Position numbers and translations under genes: made by a program. DNA of 64,000 nucleotides from Minicystis rosea (GTDB taxonomy: Bacteria; Myxococcota_A; Polyangia; Polyangiales; Polyangiaceae), in NCBI GenBank assembly GCA_001931535.1, contig CP016211.1:5253573-5317572 (forward strand). Direction: 5' to 3'. The notes beneath the pieces were generated by a model that was given only the letters and a program-made list of their open reading frames with translations, had not been told where the DNA came from and did no database searches. Positions 53,759 to 62,659 of this stretch are shown here, piece after piece; the stretch's first letter is position 1; every line of letters starts with the position of its first letter.

Positions 53759-54628
53759 TCAACGAGCCCGCGAATCGCCGCGCAGATCGGCGACGCGCGC
53801 GCGTCGAGGACGGCGTTCTCGCGCGGGCACGCCCCCGTCCGCTGCAGCCTGTTCGATCCGTTCGCGCAGCCGAGCCTTGGCGCGCTCTTCGATCTGACGC
53901 ACCCGCTCCTTGCTCACGCCCCACGTGCTGCCGAGTGTCTCGAGCGTCGCAGGCTCCTCCGCGAGCAGCCGCCGCCGGACGATGTCCTGCTCCCGCGCCG
54001 ACAGCTCGGTGATGGCGGCGCGGAGACGCGCTCGATCTTCCGCATTGCCGAGCACCTCGTCCGCCGCATCCACGCGAGCGTCCAAGCGATCGAGAGGGCT
54101 GCCACCATCGTCGTGAGACGCTGGGCTCAAGCTGACGTCGTTGGCCAGAAGCAACGGAAGAAGATCGAGAACCCGCTCCAGCGAAGCGCCGCTCATTTCA
54201 GCGAGCGCCTCGGGCCGCGCTTCTCGGGTCTTGCGATAGAGCCAGATGGCACGCTGCTCACCCTTGGTCGATCCCAGCCGCACGATGCGATAGTGACGCA
54301 CGACATAGGCGCGAATCTCCGCACGGATCCAATATCCTGCGTACGCCGCGAGCCTCACGCCGTGGCACGGATCGAAGCGGTCGATGGCCTTGAGCAGGCC
54401 GATGTTGCCCTCTTGGACGAGATCCTCGATCGGTAATCCGCACCGCCGATACTCGAGCGCAATGGCGATGACGGCGGCGAGGCATCCTTCGATGAGGCGC
54501 TGGGCCACGCTGCGATCGCCGCTCCGGTAACGATGCGCGAGGTCCTGCTCGACCGCCGGGGCCAACCGTTCGCGCCGCGCGACTTCGATGCGGTAACGCG
54601 AGAGCACTGCGCTGTTCGAAAGGGTCAT
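53759..54628 (-). CDS. RpoH-like (sigma-32 family) RNA polymerase sigma factor
   Basis: 289 residues from ATG 54628. Region 1.2/2: RLAPAVEQDLAHRYRSGDRS, GLPIEDLVQEGNIGLLKAID, RFDPCHGVRLAAYAGYWIRA, EIRAYVVRHYRIVRLGSTKG. Region 4: LSAREQDIVRRRLLAEEPAT, LETLGSTWGVSKERVRQIEE. The VRL-G-TKGEQRA block is typical of RpoH/sigma-32. The C-terminal tail is Arg-rich. It starts 40 bases after the RND pump gene on the same strand and may be its cotranscribed neighbour. Heat or envelope stress control would fit; target promoters cannot be read here. Confidence 0.9.
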   Translation of the reverse strand: MTLSNSAVLSRYRIEVARRERLAPAVEQDLAHRYRSGDRSVAQRLIEGCLAAVIAIALEYRRCGLPIEDLVQEGNIGLLKAIDRFDPCHGVRLAAYAGYWIRAEIRAYVVRHYRIVRLGSTKGEQRAIWLYRKTREARPEALAEMSGASLERVLDLLPLLLANDVSLSPASHDDGGSPLDRLDARVDAADEVLGNAEDRARLRAAITELSAREQDIVRRRLLAEEPATLETLGSTWGVSKERVRQIEERAKARLRERIEQAAADGGVPARERRPRRARVADLRGDSRAR

Positions 54629-54668
54629 CTGGCGTCGAGCCCCTTGGGGTGCGGGTCGATGGATCCAG

Positions 54669-57600
54669 TCAGGCTGCGGGAGCGCCGAGCGCCGTTTGCT
54701 TCGGTTCCTCGGGAGTCTCGTTCCGAGCCCTCCGGCCGAGGAGCGCCTGGGACCAGAAGTACGCGACGGGCACCACCACCAGCGTGAGGATCGTCGAGCC
54801 CACTGCGCCCGAAGCCATCGTGAGCCCGAGCCCTTGGAGCAGCGGATCGAAGTAGAGCACTCCATCGCCGAACACGACCGTCGCCGCGGTGAGAACGATC
54901 GGCCGCACGCGCTCGTCGCCGGCGAGCGCGACCGCCTCCCGCAGCGGCGCTCCGCGTTCGAGCTTCTCGCGCGCGAAGTCCACGATCAGGATCGAGTTGC
55001 GGACCATGAGCCCCGCCAGCGCGATGACGCCGATGGTCCCCATGCCCGACAGCGGCTTGTGCGCGAGGATGTGCGCCGGCACCACCCCGACCAACGCGAG
55101 CGGGATCGGCAGCATCACCACGATCGGGGTGAGGTACGAGCCGTACCAAGCCGCGAGCAAAAGGTAGATGAGGAGCACCACGATCCCGAACGCCAGGCTG
55201 AGGTCGCGGTTCATCTCGAACGTCGTCGTCCACTCGCCGCCCCAACGCACGGTCCCACGCGCCGACGTGGGCAGAGCGTCGCTCCAAAGCACCTCGACGC
55301 CCTGCGCAGCGCCGGGCTGACGTGGCAGCGTGCGTGACAGGTCGAGCATCGCGTAGATCGCGGAGGCGTCGCCCGCCATCTCCGCGGTCACGAACACCAC
55401 CGGCAAGAGGTCCTTGCGAAGGATTGGCGCGTGCACCTGGGTGCGCCGGATCTCCGAAAGGTCCGCCGCGAGCACGGGGCGCCCCTCGGCGTTGAGGGTC
55501 GAGATGCCCGCGAGATCGCCGGGCGTCGCTCGCACATGCCGCGGGACACGAACGTTCACGACGACCGGCTCGGGCTCGCCGGGGAACGAGAGCTCGGTGG
55601 CGATCGTGCCCGCGAGGAGCGCGCGGAGATTCGCGACGGCCTGGCCGCTCGCGAGACCGTGCGCCGTGAGACGCTCGGCATCGTCGACCATCGAAAGACC
55701 GGGGCGCGGCGGAGCTTCGCTCCAATCCACATCGACGACGCCCGTCGTGCGCGCGAGCTCTGCGCGAACCGCATCGGCAATCACCGTCCGCTGCTCCGGC
55801 GTGGGCGCGTAGATCTCGGCCACGAACGCCGCCTGAACGGGCGGCCCGAGCGGCTCCTCGGCGACGGTGAAGCGAGCCCCGACGCCGGCGAGCACGCGGG
55901 CAGCGACATCTCGCACGTGCCCCGCGATCTGGTGGCTCGTCGCATGGCGCCGGTGCTTCAACTGGATCTGAAGCTCCGCTTGGTGCGGCGCGCTGCGCAT
56001 CCCGTACCCGCGCGCCAGCCCCTGGAAATTCAGCGGGCCGCCCACACCGCTGTACGTCTCGACGCCCACCACGTCCGGCAGCGCGAGCAGCTCGCGCGCA
56101 AGCCCGGTGCTCGCGCGATGCGTCGCTTCGAGCGTCGTGCCCGCCGGGAGATCGACGACGACCGCCATCGCGTCGACGTCGCTCACGGGCAGGTTCTTGA
56201 ACGTCGCGACGCGCGTCGCGAGCAGCGCCGCCACGCCTCCGAGCGCCAGCACGCATGCACCCGCGAGCGCTGCAGCCCGCGATCCCTTGGCAAGGAAGAA
56301 CCGCAGGATGCGCCCGTACGCACGCTGCCAGCCTGGGACGACAGCATGAGCGTCGCCGTGGCCGCCATGCGCGTCGCGAGGCCGGAGAATGCGATACGCG
56401 AGGAACGGCGTCAGGCTCAGCGCGATGACGAGCGAATAGATCATCGCCACGGACGCACCGACCGGCAGCGGCCGCATGAACTGACCAATCATGCCACCCG
56501 TGAACGCCGTCGGAGCGAGCGCCGCGATGACGGTCATGGTCGCGAGGATGGTCGGGCTGCCGACCTCCTGCACCGCCGCGAGCGTCAATGCGACCCAGTT
56601 TCCGTCGCTCTTCCGGTGCGCCTCGTAGTGACGATGCACGTTCTCGACGATGACGATCGCGTCGTCGACGAGGATCCCGATCGAGAAGATCATCGCCGCG
56701 AGCGTGATGCGGTTCAGCGTGTAGCCGGCGAGCTTGTAGACGAACGGGACGAACGCCAGGGTCACCGGAATCACCACGCCCACGATCAGCGCCGCGCGCC
56801 GCCCGAGGGCGATGCCCACGATGAGCACGACCACGATGGTCGCGATGAGCATGTGCTCGAGCAGCGTCTGCACCTTCTCGCGCGCGATCTCGCCGTCGTC
56901 CCGCGCGATCCGGTAGTGCACGTGCGACGGCAGGATCTGCCGCGCCGCACCGCTCTCCAGCGAGGCGCGGATGCGATCGGTGATCTCCGTCGCGTTGGAT
57001 CCGCGCACCTTCTGCACGGCGAGGACCACCGCGACGCGTGTCGCGTCGCCCGTCTCCCGGCCGATATAGGACACGTAGCTGTCGGGCTCGCCGCTCCCAT
57101 CGCGCACCTCGGCCACGTCGCCGACGCGCACCAACTTGCTGCCCGCAACGCCGAGCACGATGCTCCCCACGTCCGCCGCGCTGCGCAGCCCGAGCCCCGC
57201 CCGCACCGAGAAGCTCCCCTCGGGCCCATCGACGCTGCCGACCGGGAACGAGGAGGCAGAGCCACGCACCGCCTGGACGACGCGCTCCGCGGACATGCCG
57301 TGCGCGGCGAGCCGCGCTGGATCGAGGCGCACCTCGAGCTCGCGCCGCGCTCCACCGATCACGCGCGTGGTGGAGACGTTGGGATGGCGTTCGAACGTCC
57401 GCCCGATCTCGCGCACCATCCGGCGGAGCGTCGCGGCGTCGTCGCGGTCGCTCCAGAACACGACATCGAGGATGGCGATGTCGTCCGAGCCACGCGCGAC
57501 GATCGCCGGCTGTACGCCCGCGGGCAGCTCCCCGATGTGCGCCGCGAGGCGGGAGCTCACCTGTGTAATCGCAGCCTCGTCCGGCACGCCGGCGAGGAAC

Positions 57601-57917
57601 TGCACGCGCACCACGGCGGCATCGTCGACGGCGGTGCTCGCGACGTGCTCGACCGTCGCGATCTCGCGCATCCACGCCGAGAGCGCGCGGCCGAGGCGCT
57701 CATCGATCTCGGCCGCCTCGTGTCCGGGCCACGCCGCCGTCACTTCCACGGCGGGGACCGAGAGGGTCGGATCCTGCTCGCGCGGTGTGCTGATGAGCGC
57801 CAGCGCGCCGAGCGCGAGCGAGATCACGATGATGAGCGGCGTGAGCTTCGAATCGACGAAGAGCGCAGCGATGCGCCGCGAGATCCCCCTACCCTTCTCC
57901 TCCGATGCACCGCTCAC
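54669..57917 (-). CDS. RND efflux transporter, AcrB/HAE1-like
   Basis: 1082 residues from a GTG at 57915-57917 that overlaps the stop of the membrane-fusion gene as GTGA. The first membrane helix follows LTPLIIVISLALGALALIS; the two large periplasmic loops and ~12 membrane helices are in place. TM4 carries the proton-relay Asp pair in FSIGILVDDAIVIVENVHRH. The C-terminal half repeats the pattern (GMGTIGVIALAGLMVRNSIL). The inner-membrane pump of a tripartite system; no outer-membrane channel gene is seen here. Substrate unknown. Confidence 0.93.
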   Translation of the reverse strand: MSGASEEKGRGISRRIAALFVDSKLTPLIIVISLALGALALISTPREQDPTLSVPAVEVTAAWPGHEAAEIDERLGRALSAWMREIATVEHVASTAVDDAAVVRVQFLAGVPDEAAITQVSSRLAAHIGELPAGVQPAIVARGSDDIAILDVVFWSDRDDAATLRRMVREIGRTFERHPNVSTTRVIGGARRELEVRLDPARLAAHGMSAERVVQAVRGSASSFPVGSVDGPEGSFSVRAGLGLRSAADVGSIVLGVAGSKLVRVGDVAEVRDGSGEPDSYVSYIGRETGDATRVAVVLAVQKVRGSNATEITDRIRASLESGAARQILPSHVHYRIARDDGEIAREKVQTLLEHMLIATIVVVLIVGIALGRRAALIVGVVIPVTLAFVPFVYKLAGYTLNRITLAAMIFSIGILVDDAIVIVENVHRHYEAHRKSDGNWVALTLAAVQEVGSPTILATMTVIAALAPTAFTGGMIGQFMRPLPVGASVAMIYSLVIALSLTPFLAYRILRPRDAHGGHGDAHAVVPGWQRAYGRILRFFLAKGSRAAALAGACVLALGGVAALLATRVATFKNLPVSDVDAMAVVVDLPAGTTLEATHRASTGLARELLALPDVVGVETYSGVGGPLNFQGLARGYGMRSAPHQAELQIQLKHRRHATSHQIAGHVRDVAARVLAGVGARFTVAEEPLGPPVQAAFVAEIYAPTPEQRTVIADAVRAELARTTGVVDVDWSEAPPRPGLSMVDDAERLTAHGLASGQAVANLRALLAGTIATELSFPGEPEPVVVNVRVPRHVRATPGDLAGISTLNAEGRPVLAADLSEIRRTQVHAPILRKDLLPVVFVTAEMAGDASAIYAMLDLSRTLPRQPGAAQGVEVLWSDALPTSARGTVRWGGEWTTTFEMNRDLSLAFGIVVLLIYLLLAAWYGSYLTPIVVMLPIPLALVGVVPAHILAHKPLSGMGTIGVIALAGLMVRNSILIVDFAREKLERGAPLREAVALAGDERVRPIVLTAATVVFGDGVLYFDPLLQGLGLTMASGAVGSTILTLVVVPVAYFWSQALLGRRARNETPEEPKQTALGAPAA

Positions 57918-58990
57918 GGCTGCACCACGATGCGACGTCCGTCCGCGAGATCGGGAGCGCTGGCGTCGGCCACGACGACATCGCCGTCGACGAGCCCATC
58001 GAGCACCGGTGTCGTGTCGTCGTGCGTCGAGCCATCGATCGCGCACCAAACGATCTGCATCCGCTCGCCGCGCACGGTGAAGACCCCGGTCAGCCCGCCG
58101 CGTCGCAGGATGGCCCGCGAGGGCACGCGCAACGCCGGTACCGCGCGCTCCCCCGAAGGAACCATCACGTAGGCGCTCACCCCCGCGCGCATGCGCTGCT
58201 GGTCGTTCGCCACGAGCAGGCGCGCGATCAGGCCGGGTGATCGGGGGTCGCCCGACGGCACGATGGCATCGAGGACGCCGGTCGTCTGCTCCCCCGTCGC
58301 GAACGCGACCGGGTAGCTTTTGCCGGGCTCGAGCGTGCCGGCTTGTCGATCGCCGATCGGCGCCAACACCCGCAACGTCGAGTCGTCCTCCAACACGAAG
58401 AGCGGTTGGCCGGGCGCCGAGAAGGTGCCTACCTCGGTGCGCTTCTGCACCACGAGCGCATCGAACGGTGCGCGAATGGTGGACTCGCCGAGCTGAACGC
58501 CGAGCTCGGCGAGCGCCGCGCGCGACCCATCGGCCGCGGCGCTCGAGGCCGTCACGGAGGCCTCGGCGCCGTCGACCTGCGCGCTCGCGATGACGCCCGC
58601 GGCGCGGAGCTTCTGCACCCGCGCGAGCTCGTCCGCGGCGAGGCGCGCCTGCGCATCGGCAGCGATCGCGCCGGCGCTGATCTGTCGCCGGCGCGCCGAG
58701 AGATCCCGCGCGTCGAGCTGGACGAGCGTGTCTCCCTGCTTGACCCGAGCTCCCTCCTCGGCGCGGACATCGAGCACGCGCGCCATCAGCTTGGAGCCGA
58801 CCGCGGCGCGACGCTTCGGCTCCGCCACGGCGACCAGACGAATCGTGGCCGCATGCTCCGTCGCCCGGACCGTCACCACCGAGACGGGAATCGGCGGCCC
58901 TTCTGCGTGGGCGGGAGCGGGCTCGGCGTCGCGCGCACGACAGCCCATGAGCGCAGCGACGAGCGCCGCGCCGACAACGACACGCCTCAT
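57914..58990 (-). CDS. Membrane-fusion protein (HlyD/AcrA family) lipoprotein
   Basis: 358 residues. Lipobox LMGC at the end of the signal peptide. Typical adaptor order: lipoyl half KLMARVLDVRAEEGARVKQG, a short helical hairpin (about 110-160), the second lipoyl half LGESTIRAPFDALVVQKRTE, then beta-barrel and membrane-proximal regions (STLRVLAPIGDRQAGTLEPG). It bridges the RND pump to an outer-membrane channel encoded elsewhere. Same strand and translationally coupled to the pump. Confidence 0.92.
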   Translation of the reverse strand: MRRVVVGAALVAALMGCRARDAEPAPAHAEGPPIPVSVVTVRATEHAATIRLVAVAEPKRRAAVGSKLMARVLDVRAEEGARVKQGDTLVQLDARDLSARRRQISAGAIAADAQARLAADELARVQKLRAAGVIASAQVDGAEASVTASSAAADGSRAALAELGVQLGESTIRAPFDALVVQKRTEVGTFSAPGQPLFVLEDDSTLRVLAPIGDRQAGTLEPGKSYPVAFATGEQTTGVLDAIVPSGDPRSPGLIARLLVANDQQRMRAGVSAYVMVPSGERAVPALRVPSRAILRRGGLTGVFTVRGERMQIVWCAIDGSTHDDTTPVLDGLVDGDVVVADASAPDLADGRRIVVQP

Positions 58991-59039
58991 GCAACCTCTC
59001 CTCGTCGGCGCGCGAGTCGCTCGCGCGCCGCCACCCGCG

Positions 59040-59729
59040 TCACTTCACACACGCCCCTCGAACGACGATGCGGAGCAGCCTCTCGCCCTGATGCAGCATC
59101 TCGTCGCGCCGCGCTTTGGAGACGGCCCGGTTGCGCGCGAAATCGCGGCCGATCACGTGCTCCATCACCATCACGCACATGCGCTGCAGATCCTCCACGC
59201 GGCACCCTTGTTGGAGCATCAGCTCGTCGCTCTTGACTGCGTTCGCGATGAGCTGCCCCACGGCGCCGTGCGCGATCCGTTCGAGCTCGTCGACGTCGAC
59301 CCCCGGCCTCCCGGCGCGCGACCCATACAGCGCGTCGAGCATGAACGCGGCCGCGTACGGCGACGTGACGGCGAAATCGATGACGGCCCCGAGCAGCGCC
59401 ATCAAGCGTGCCTCGAAGGGGCCGCTCTTGCTCGAAGCGCTGTCGAGCACCTCCCCCAGCGCGCTCGTGACCAGCGTCACGAGGCGTTGATAGAGGCCCT
59501 CCTTCGAGCCGAAGTAATAGTTGATCGTCGGCGCCGTGACCCCGGCGGCCGAAGCGATGGTGCGCACCGATGTCGCCGCGTAGCCGCTCTCCGCGAAGCT
59601 GTGCATGGCGCACTTCAGAATGTGCGCCTCCTGCGGGTTCATCTCCGCGGTCGTCGGCCCCGCCTGATCGATCATCCGGAGAAGCGCAGAGGCCTTGGTT
59701 TGCTTCGCGCGCGCCTCGTTGTCTTTCAT
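59040..59729 (-). CDS. TetR-family repressor of the efflux operon
   Basis: 229 residues from ATG 59729. The DNA-binding domain reads ILKCAMHSFAESGYAATSVR, TIASAAGVTAPTINYYFGSK, EGLYQRLVTL. A CecR/YbiH-like C-terminal ligand domain follows. It is 49 bases upstream of the membrane-fusion gene on the same strand, so TetR, adaptor and pump form one autoregulated operon. A longer frame from 59795 exists but has no better start signals. Confidence 0.9.
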   Translation of the reverse strand: MKDNEARAKQTKASALLRMIDQAGPTTAEMNPQEAHILKCAMHSFAESGYAATSVRTIASAAGVTAPTINYYFGSKEGLYQRLVTLVTSALGEVLDSASSKSGPFEARLMALLGAVIDFAVTSPYAAAFMLDALYGSRAGRPGVDVDELERIAHGAVGQLIANAVKSDELMLQQGCRVEDLQRMCVMVMEHVIGRDFARNRAVSKARRDEMLHQGERLLRIVVRGACVK

Positions 59730-59740
59730 CTGTTCCAACA

Positions 59741-59758
59741 ACTTAACAAGTGTAAAGT
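59741..59758. promoter_or_regulatory. TetR-type operator upstream of the efflux operon
   Basis: ACTTAACAAGTGTAAAGT: an 18-base dyad in which 14 positions are symmetric (ACTT.ACA..TGT.AAGT). It lies 12-29 bases before the TetR start and overlaps a TTGACT on the reverse strand that could serve as the -35 element. Confidence 0.6.
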
Positions 59759-60221
59759 CAAAGCGCAAGAGGGCGCTTCGCGGAGAGGCATGCACTCCTC
59801 GGGCGGCACTCTCCCCACCTGCGCCCTGGGGCTATTCATGGTCGAGAATCGGCTCACCGAAGCCGTCGCTCGAGAATGGGATGGCCGCATCGCGCGGATC
59901 CGAGCTTGCGCGACATCGGCAACCACTCGATCCCTACGCAACGTCACTCGCCTCTTCGGGCGGCTCGCGGTCGTTGGGGAGATCGAGCTGCACGCGAGGA
60001 GGATCAGCGCCCAGCTCGGCAGTCCGCGCGGGTAGGCGGTCGACAGCCCTCGCTACGCGATCGCTGCCCGCGCCCTTCCGCCACAAGTCAGCGCACGTCG
60101 CAGAAACACCGAGGCCCCGAGACGCGAAGATACAAAGGTCTCAATTCTTCGCGTCCGTGATCCATGCGCCTCTGCGACGTGGCGCCGAGGCCACCTTCGG
60201 TGCGCGTGGGTCTGGTCCCGT
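59759..60221. other. Intergenic region with a nested inverted-repeat element
   Basis: No gene that I can support; a 66-codon frame at 59838-60035 lacks a good ribosome-binding site. The element at 60091-60185 fills the end next to the lipoprotein gene. Confidence 0.4.
60091..60185. repeat. 95-bp nested inverted-repeat element
   Basis: Outer arms GCGCACGTCGCAGA (60091-60104) and TCTGCGACGTGGCGC (60171-60185) pair with one bulge; inner arms GACGCGAAGA (60121-60130) and TCTTCGCGTC (60146-60155) are perfect. The structure resembles a MITE-like element or a compound terminator for the lipoprotein gene on the reverse strand. Confidence 0.55.
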
Positions 60222-61109
60222 TCAGAGCTGAAGGTGGCAGTTGCCACTGCCACCCGCGCCGTCGGTCTGATCGACGATGGTCCCATGGCAGGACGCGTGC
60301 GAGAGGAACGCGCTGCACCCCTGCCCGACGCGGTAACAACCATTCATGCGTGTCTGCACGCAATCGTCGAGCTCCTGCACCGTTGCATTGCAGGCCTGCG
60401 CCTTGAGGCTCGCCACGCATTGAGCCGTGCTCATCCCCGGAAAGCACGCCTGGCTCTCGAGACAGAAGAAGACCTCTCCCAATGCCGGAGCGCTGGAAAC
60501 GCCCGTATACCAGGCGCACCAGGCCGAAGCGTCGGCATCGGAGAGCGCGCTCAGCACCGTCGTCGGCGAGACTCCCGAGGTGTCCGCCGAGAAGTCCGAG
60601 GGCGGGTCGATGCACTTCCATTCGGGCGTCGCGAGCTCGTTGCACGACCATGTCGTTCCCGCGCCACACGTGCATTGGGTGCGCGGGAAGAACGTGCAGC
60701 CCTGGTTCTCATGCCCCGCGCACGAGCTGCCTTCGATCGGCCGCTCGCTCACGCACCCGAGAGACGAGCCGCTGCCCGAGCAGAACCACACGTTGCTCTC
60801 TCGGCAGCCGCACGAGCAGGCCAGCCAGCCTCCCCCTTCCCATTGGTACGCGCACACCGTGCCGTTCGTCGTGCACGCACCGCCTGCTTGGAGATCGAGG
60901 GTCCAATGATCCGGGCAGCTCGGATCGTTCGTCGCAACGGGATAGGACGCGAGCGCGTCTCCATCGGCCCCTGCGCTCCCGAGCGCGTTGCTGCCCACCG
61001 AAACATCGCGCGGCGTACAGGCGCCGCTGCTCGCGAGCGCCGCGAGGGCGCCGGCGGCGAGGCACGAAAGGAAGCGGGTTGGTCTCGTGAATCGAACGTG
61101 CGTCATCAT
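60222..61109 (-). CDS. Cysteine-rich lipoprotein of unknown function
   Basis: 295 residues from ATG 61109 (ATG 61106 also possible). The signal peptide FLSCLAAGALAALASSGAC ends in a lipobox-like SGAC. About 20 Cys are spread through the mature part in pairs (ACSCGCRES, QCTCGAGTTW, GCYRVGQGCSAF), suggesting many disulfides outside the cytoplasm. No family recognised. It is downstream of the second sigma cassette on the same strand and could be one of its targets. Confidence 0.75.
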   Translation of the reverse strand: MMTHVRFTRPTRFLSCLAAGALAALASSGACTPRDVSVGSNALGSAGADGDALASYPVATNDPSCPDHWTLDLQAGGACTTNGTVCAYQWEGGGWLACSCGCRESNVWFCSGSGSSLGCVSERPIEGSSCAGHENQGCTFFPRTQCTCGAGTTWSCNELATPEWKCIDPPSDFSADTSGVSPTTVLSALSDADASAWCAWYTGVSSAPALGEVFFCLESQACFPGMSTAQCVASLKAQACNATVQELDDCVQTRMNGCYRVGQGCSAFLSHASCHGTIVDQTDGAGGSGNCHLQL

Positions 61110-61141
61110 GCCCTCGTGAGTGGCCGCCGCGGCGAAACCCG

Positions 61142-62035
61142 TCAGCGCTCGTCGCTCGACGAACGCTGGTCCACGCACGACGCGCGTACCCTGTCGGCCA
61201 GCACGGATCGCGGCATCTCGGCGAGGAAGCGGCGCCCTTCGGCGTGCGCCTCCTGCACGCGTCCAGCCGCGCACAGGGCGAGCACCCGGATCACCATCCG
61301 CTCCTCGCGCAGCACGCCATCCGAATGACGCTGGGTGAGCGCATCCACCGCGCGCAGCGAACGCGCCGCATCGCCCGCTTCGAGCGCGGACTGCGCTTCG
61401 CGAAGGAGGGCCACCTCGGAAGCGATCGACGCTGACGCTGGCGTCTCCGGCGCGCTCACGGGCTCGGGCGCAGGCTCGCTCGGCTTCGAAGCGCTCGGTC
61501 GCGCCGCCACCCGCGGCGACACGACACGCGGTGCAGCGACGACGCTCGATGTCGACGCGACGCTCGGTGAGGTAACGGGGCTCGAAGTGGCCACGACGGT
61601 CGGCGACGTCGCAGACACCGCCGTCGCGGAGGCCTCTGCCTGCGGCGTCCGATCGACCTCGGATGGCAGCTCCGTCGGCGCGTTCACTCGCGCGCTGCTC
61701 GACGTCGTGACCGTCGCGCCCGCGGCTCGCGTTTCCACGGGTGTCCTCACCACGGCCACCGCTCCCACACCCATCGCACCGACGATCACGCTCGCAACGG
61801 AGACCTTGATCACGATCCCAAGCCCCGCGCCCTTCGCGCCGGCCGTGATCTTCGCGCCCGCGGCGACCTTCGTTCCCGCCGCGCTCGCGTTCGATTCATG
61901 CACCAAGGCCGCTGCCGCCGCGGCGGCGATGCGGGCATCGAGCCCGGCGCGAATGCGGGCACGAGCCTCGGTGGTCGGACCGGCGCCGCGGGCCGCATCG
62001 ACGAACGCCCGACTCTTCGGAGACAGCTCGCTCAT
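61142..62035 (-). CDS. Sigma-cassette membrane protein with periplasmic TPR-like domain, copy 2 (intact)
   Basis: 297 residues from ATG 62035, overlapping the sigma stop as ATGA. N terminus: SPKSRAFVDAARGAGPTTEA, cytoplasmic. One membrane segment (GIVIKVSVASVIVGAMGVGA), then a long Ser/Thr/Val/Pro linker (about 120-215). The C-terminal helical domain (LLREAQSALEAGDAARSLRA, EERMVIRVLALCAAGRVQEA, HAEGRRFLAEMPRSVLAD) is TPR-like and homologous to the frameshifted copy at 13300-14081. It probably carries a signal from the periplasm to the sigma factor, as anti-sigma partners do; no known anti-sigma motif is visible. Confidence 0.8.
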   Translation of the reverse strand: MSELSPKSRAFVDAARGAGPTTEARARIRAGLDARIAAAAAAALVHESNASAAGTKVAAGAKITAGAKGAGLGIVIKVSVASVIVGAMGVGAVAVVRTPVETRAAGATVTTSSSARVNAPTELPSEVDRTPQAEASATAVSATSPTVVATSSPVTSPSVASTSSVVAAPRVVSPRVAARPSASKPSEPAPEPVSAPETPASASIASEVALLREAQSALEAGDAARSLRAVDALTQRHSDGVLREERMVIRVLALCAAGRVQEAHAEGRRFLAEMPRSVLADRVRASCVDQRSSSDER

Positions 62036-62628
62036 CGTCCCTCTCCTCGATGCGCTGCGAAGGCGGTCTCGAACGCGCGCCGCGCCGCGCGCAGGCGCGA
62101 GTACACCGTATTGACGTTGATCCCCAACGCGGCCGCGATCTCGGGCGCGCTCCGTTGCTCCAGCTCGGCGAGCACGAACACGGCGCGCTTGTCGTCGTCG
62201 AGGTGCTCGAGCACCAGCGAGAGCGCCCGCAGCGCCTCGGACCGGGCCGCTGCCTCGTGCGGGCTGGGCGCGCCGTCGATCACCTCGAAGTCGAGCGGCG
62301 CGAGGCCGCCCTTGCGTCGTTCCCGGCGGCGATGATCGCGGGCCACGCGCATCACGATGCCGAACAGCCAAGTCTGGATCGCGGAGCGCGCTTCGAAATC
62401 CGGCAAGCGCCGGTGCACCACCATGAACACGTCCTGCACGGCGTCGTCGAGCGTCTGCTCGCCGACCCCGAGGCTCTTCAGCCCACGCCACACGAAGTCG
62501 ACGTGCTCCTCGTAGATGCCGTCGAACGTGAGCGGTGCCTGCGTCGGCGCGGTGCGCCCATCGCCGCCCGCGAGGTCATCCTCCGCAGCGGCGGTGAGAT
62601 CAGGCAAGCTCGGCGAAATGGCCGTCAC
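62032..62628 (-). CDS. ECF-like RNA polymerase sigma factor, cassette copy 2
   Basis: 198 residues from GTG 62628. Region 2: YEEHVDFVWRGLKSLGVGEQ, TLDDAVQDVFMVVHRRLPDF, IQTWLFGIVMRVARDHRRRE. Region 4: DDKRAVFVLAELEQRSAPEI, AAALGINVNTVYSRLRAARR. A homologue of the sigma at 14085-14627 (shared VW.LK/RSLGV, DD...DVF..VHR, WLFG...RVA..HRR, AL..RRAV). It is flanked by the same two partner genes in the same order. Confidence 0.9.
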   Translation of the reverse strand: MTAISPSLPDLTAAAEDDLAGGDGRTAPTQAPLTFDGIYEEHVDFVWRGLKSLGVGEQTLDDAVQDVFMVVHRRLPDFEARSAIQTWLFGIVMRVARDHRRRERRKGGLAPLDFEVIDGAPSPHEAAARSEALRALSLVLEHLDDDKRAVFVLAELEQRSAPEIAAALGINVNTVYSRLRAARRAFETAFAAHRGEGR

Positions 62629-62659
62629 GCGCCTTGAGTGGCCGGCCGCGCCGAATCCG

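Noticed and set aside
47086..54012. 2308-codon forward ORF over the toxin island
   Set aside because: Antisense to the RHS repeats and then out of frame with the HEAT protein; composition is that of a shadow frame.
54625..57675. 1016-codon reverse ORF over the RND gene
   Set aside because: Shadow of the pump gene in another frame; Arg-rich and without membrane segments.
59838..60035. 66-codon forward ORF upstream of the nested repeat
   Set aside because: No good ribosome-binding site, no recognisable domain; left as intergenic.
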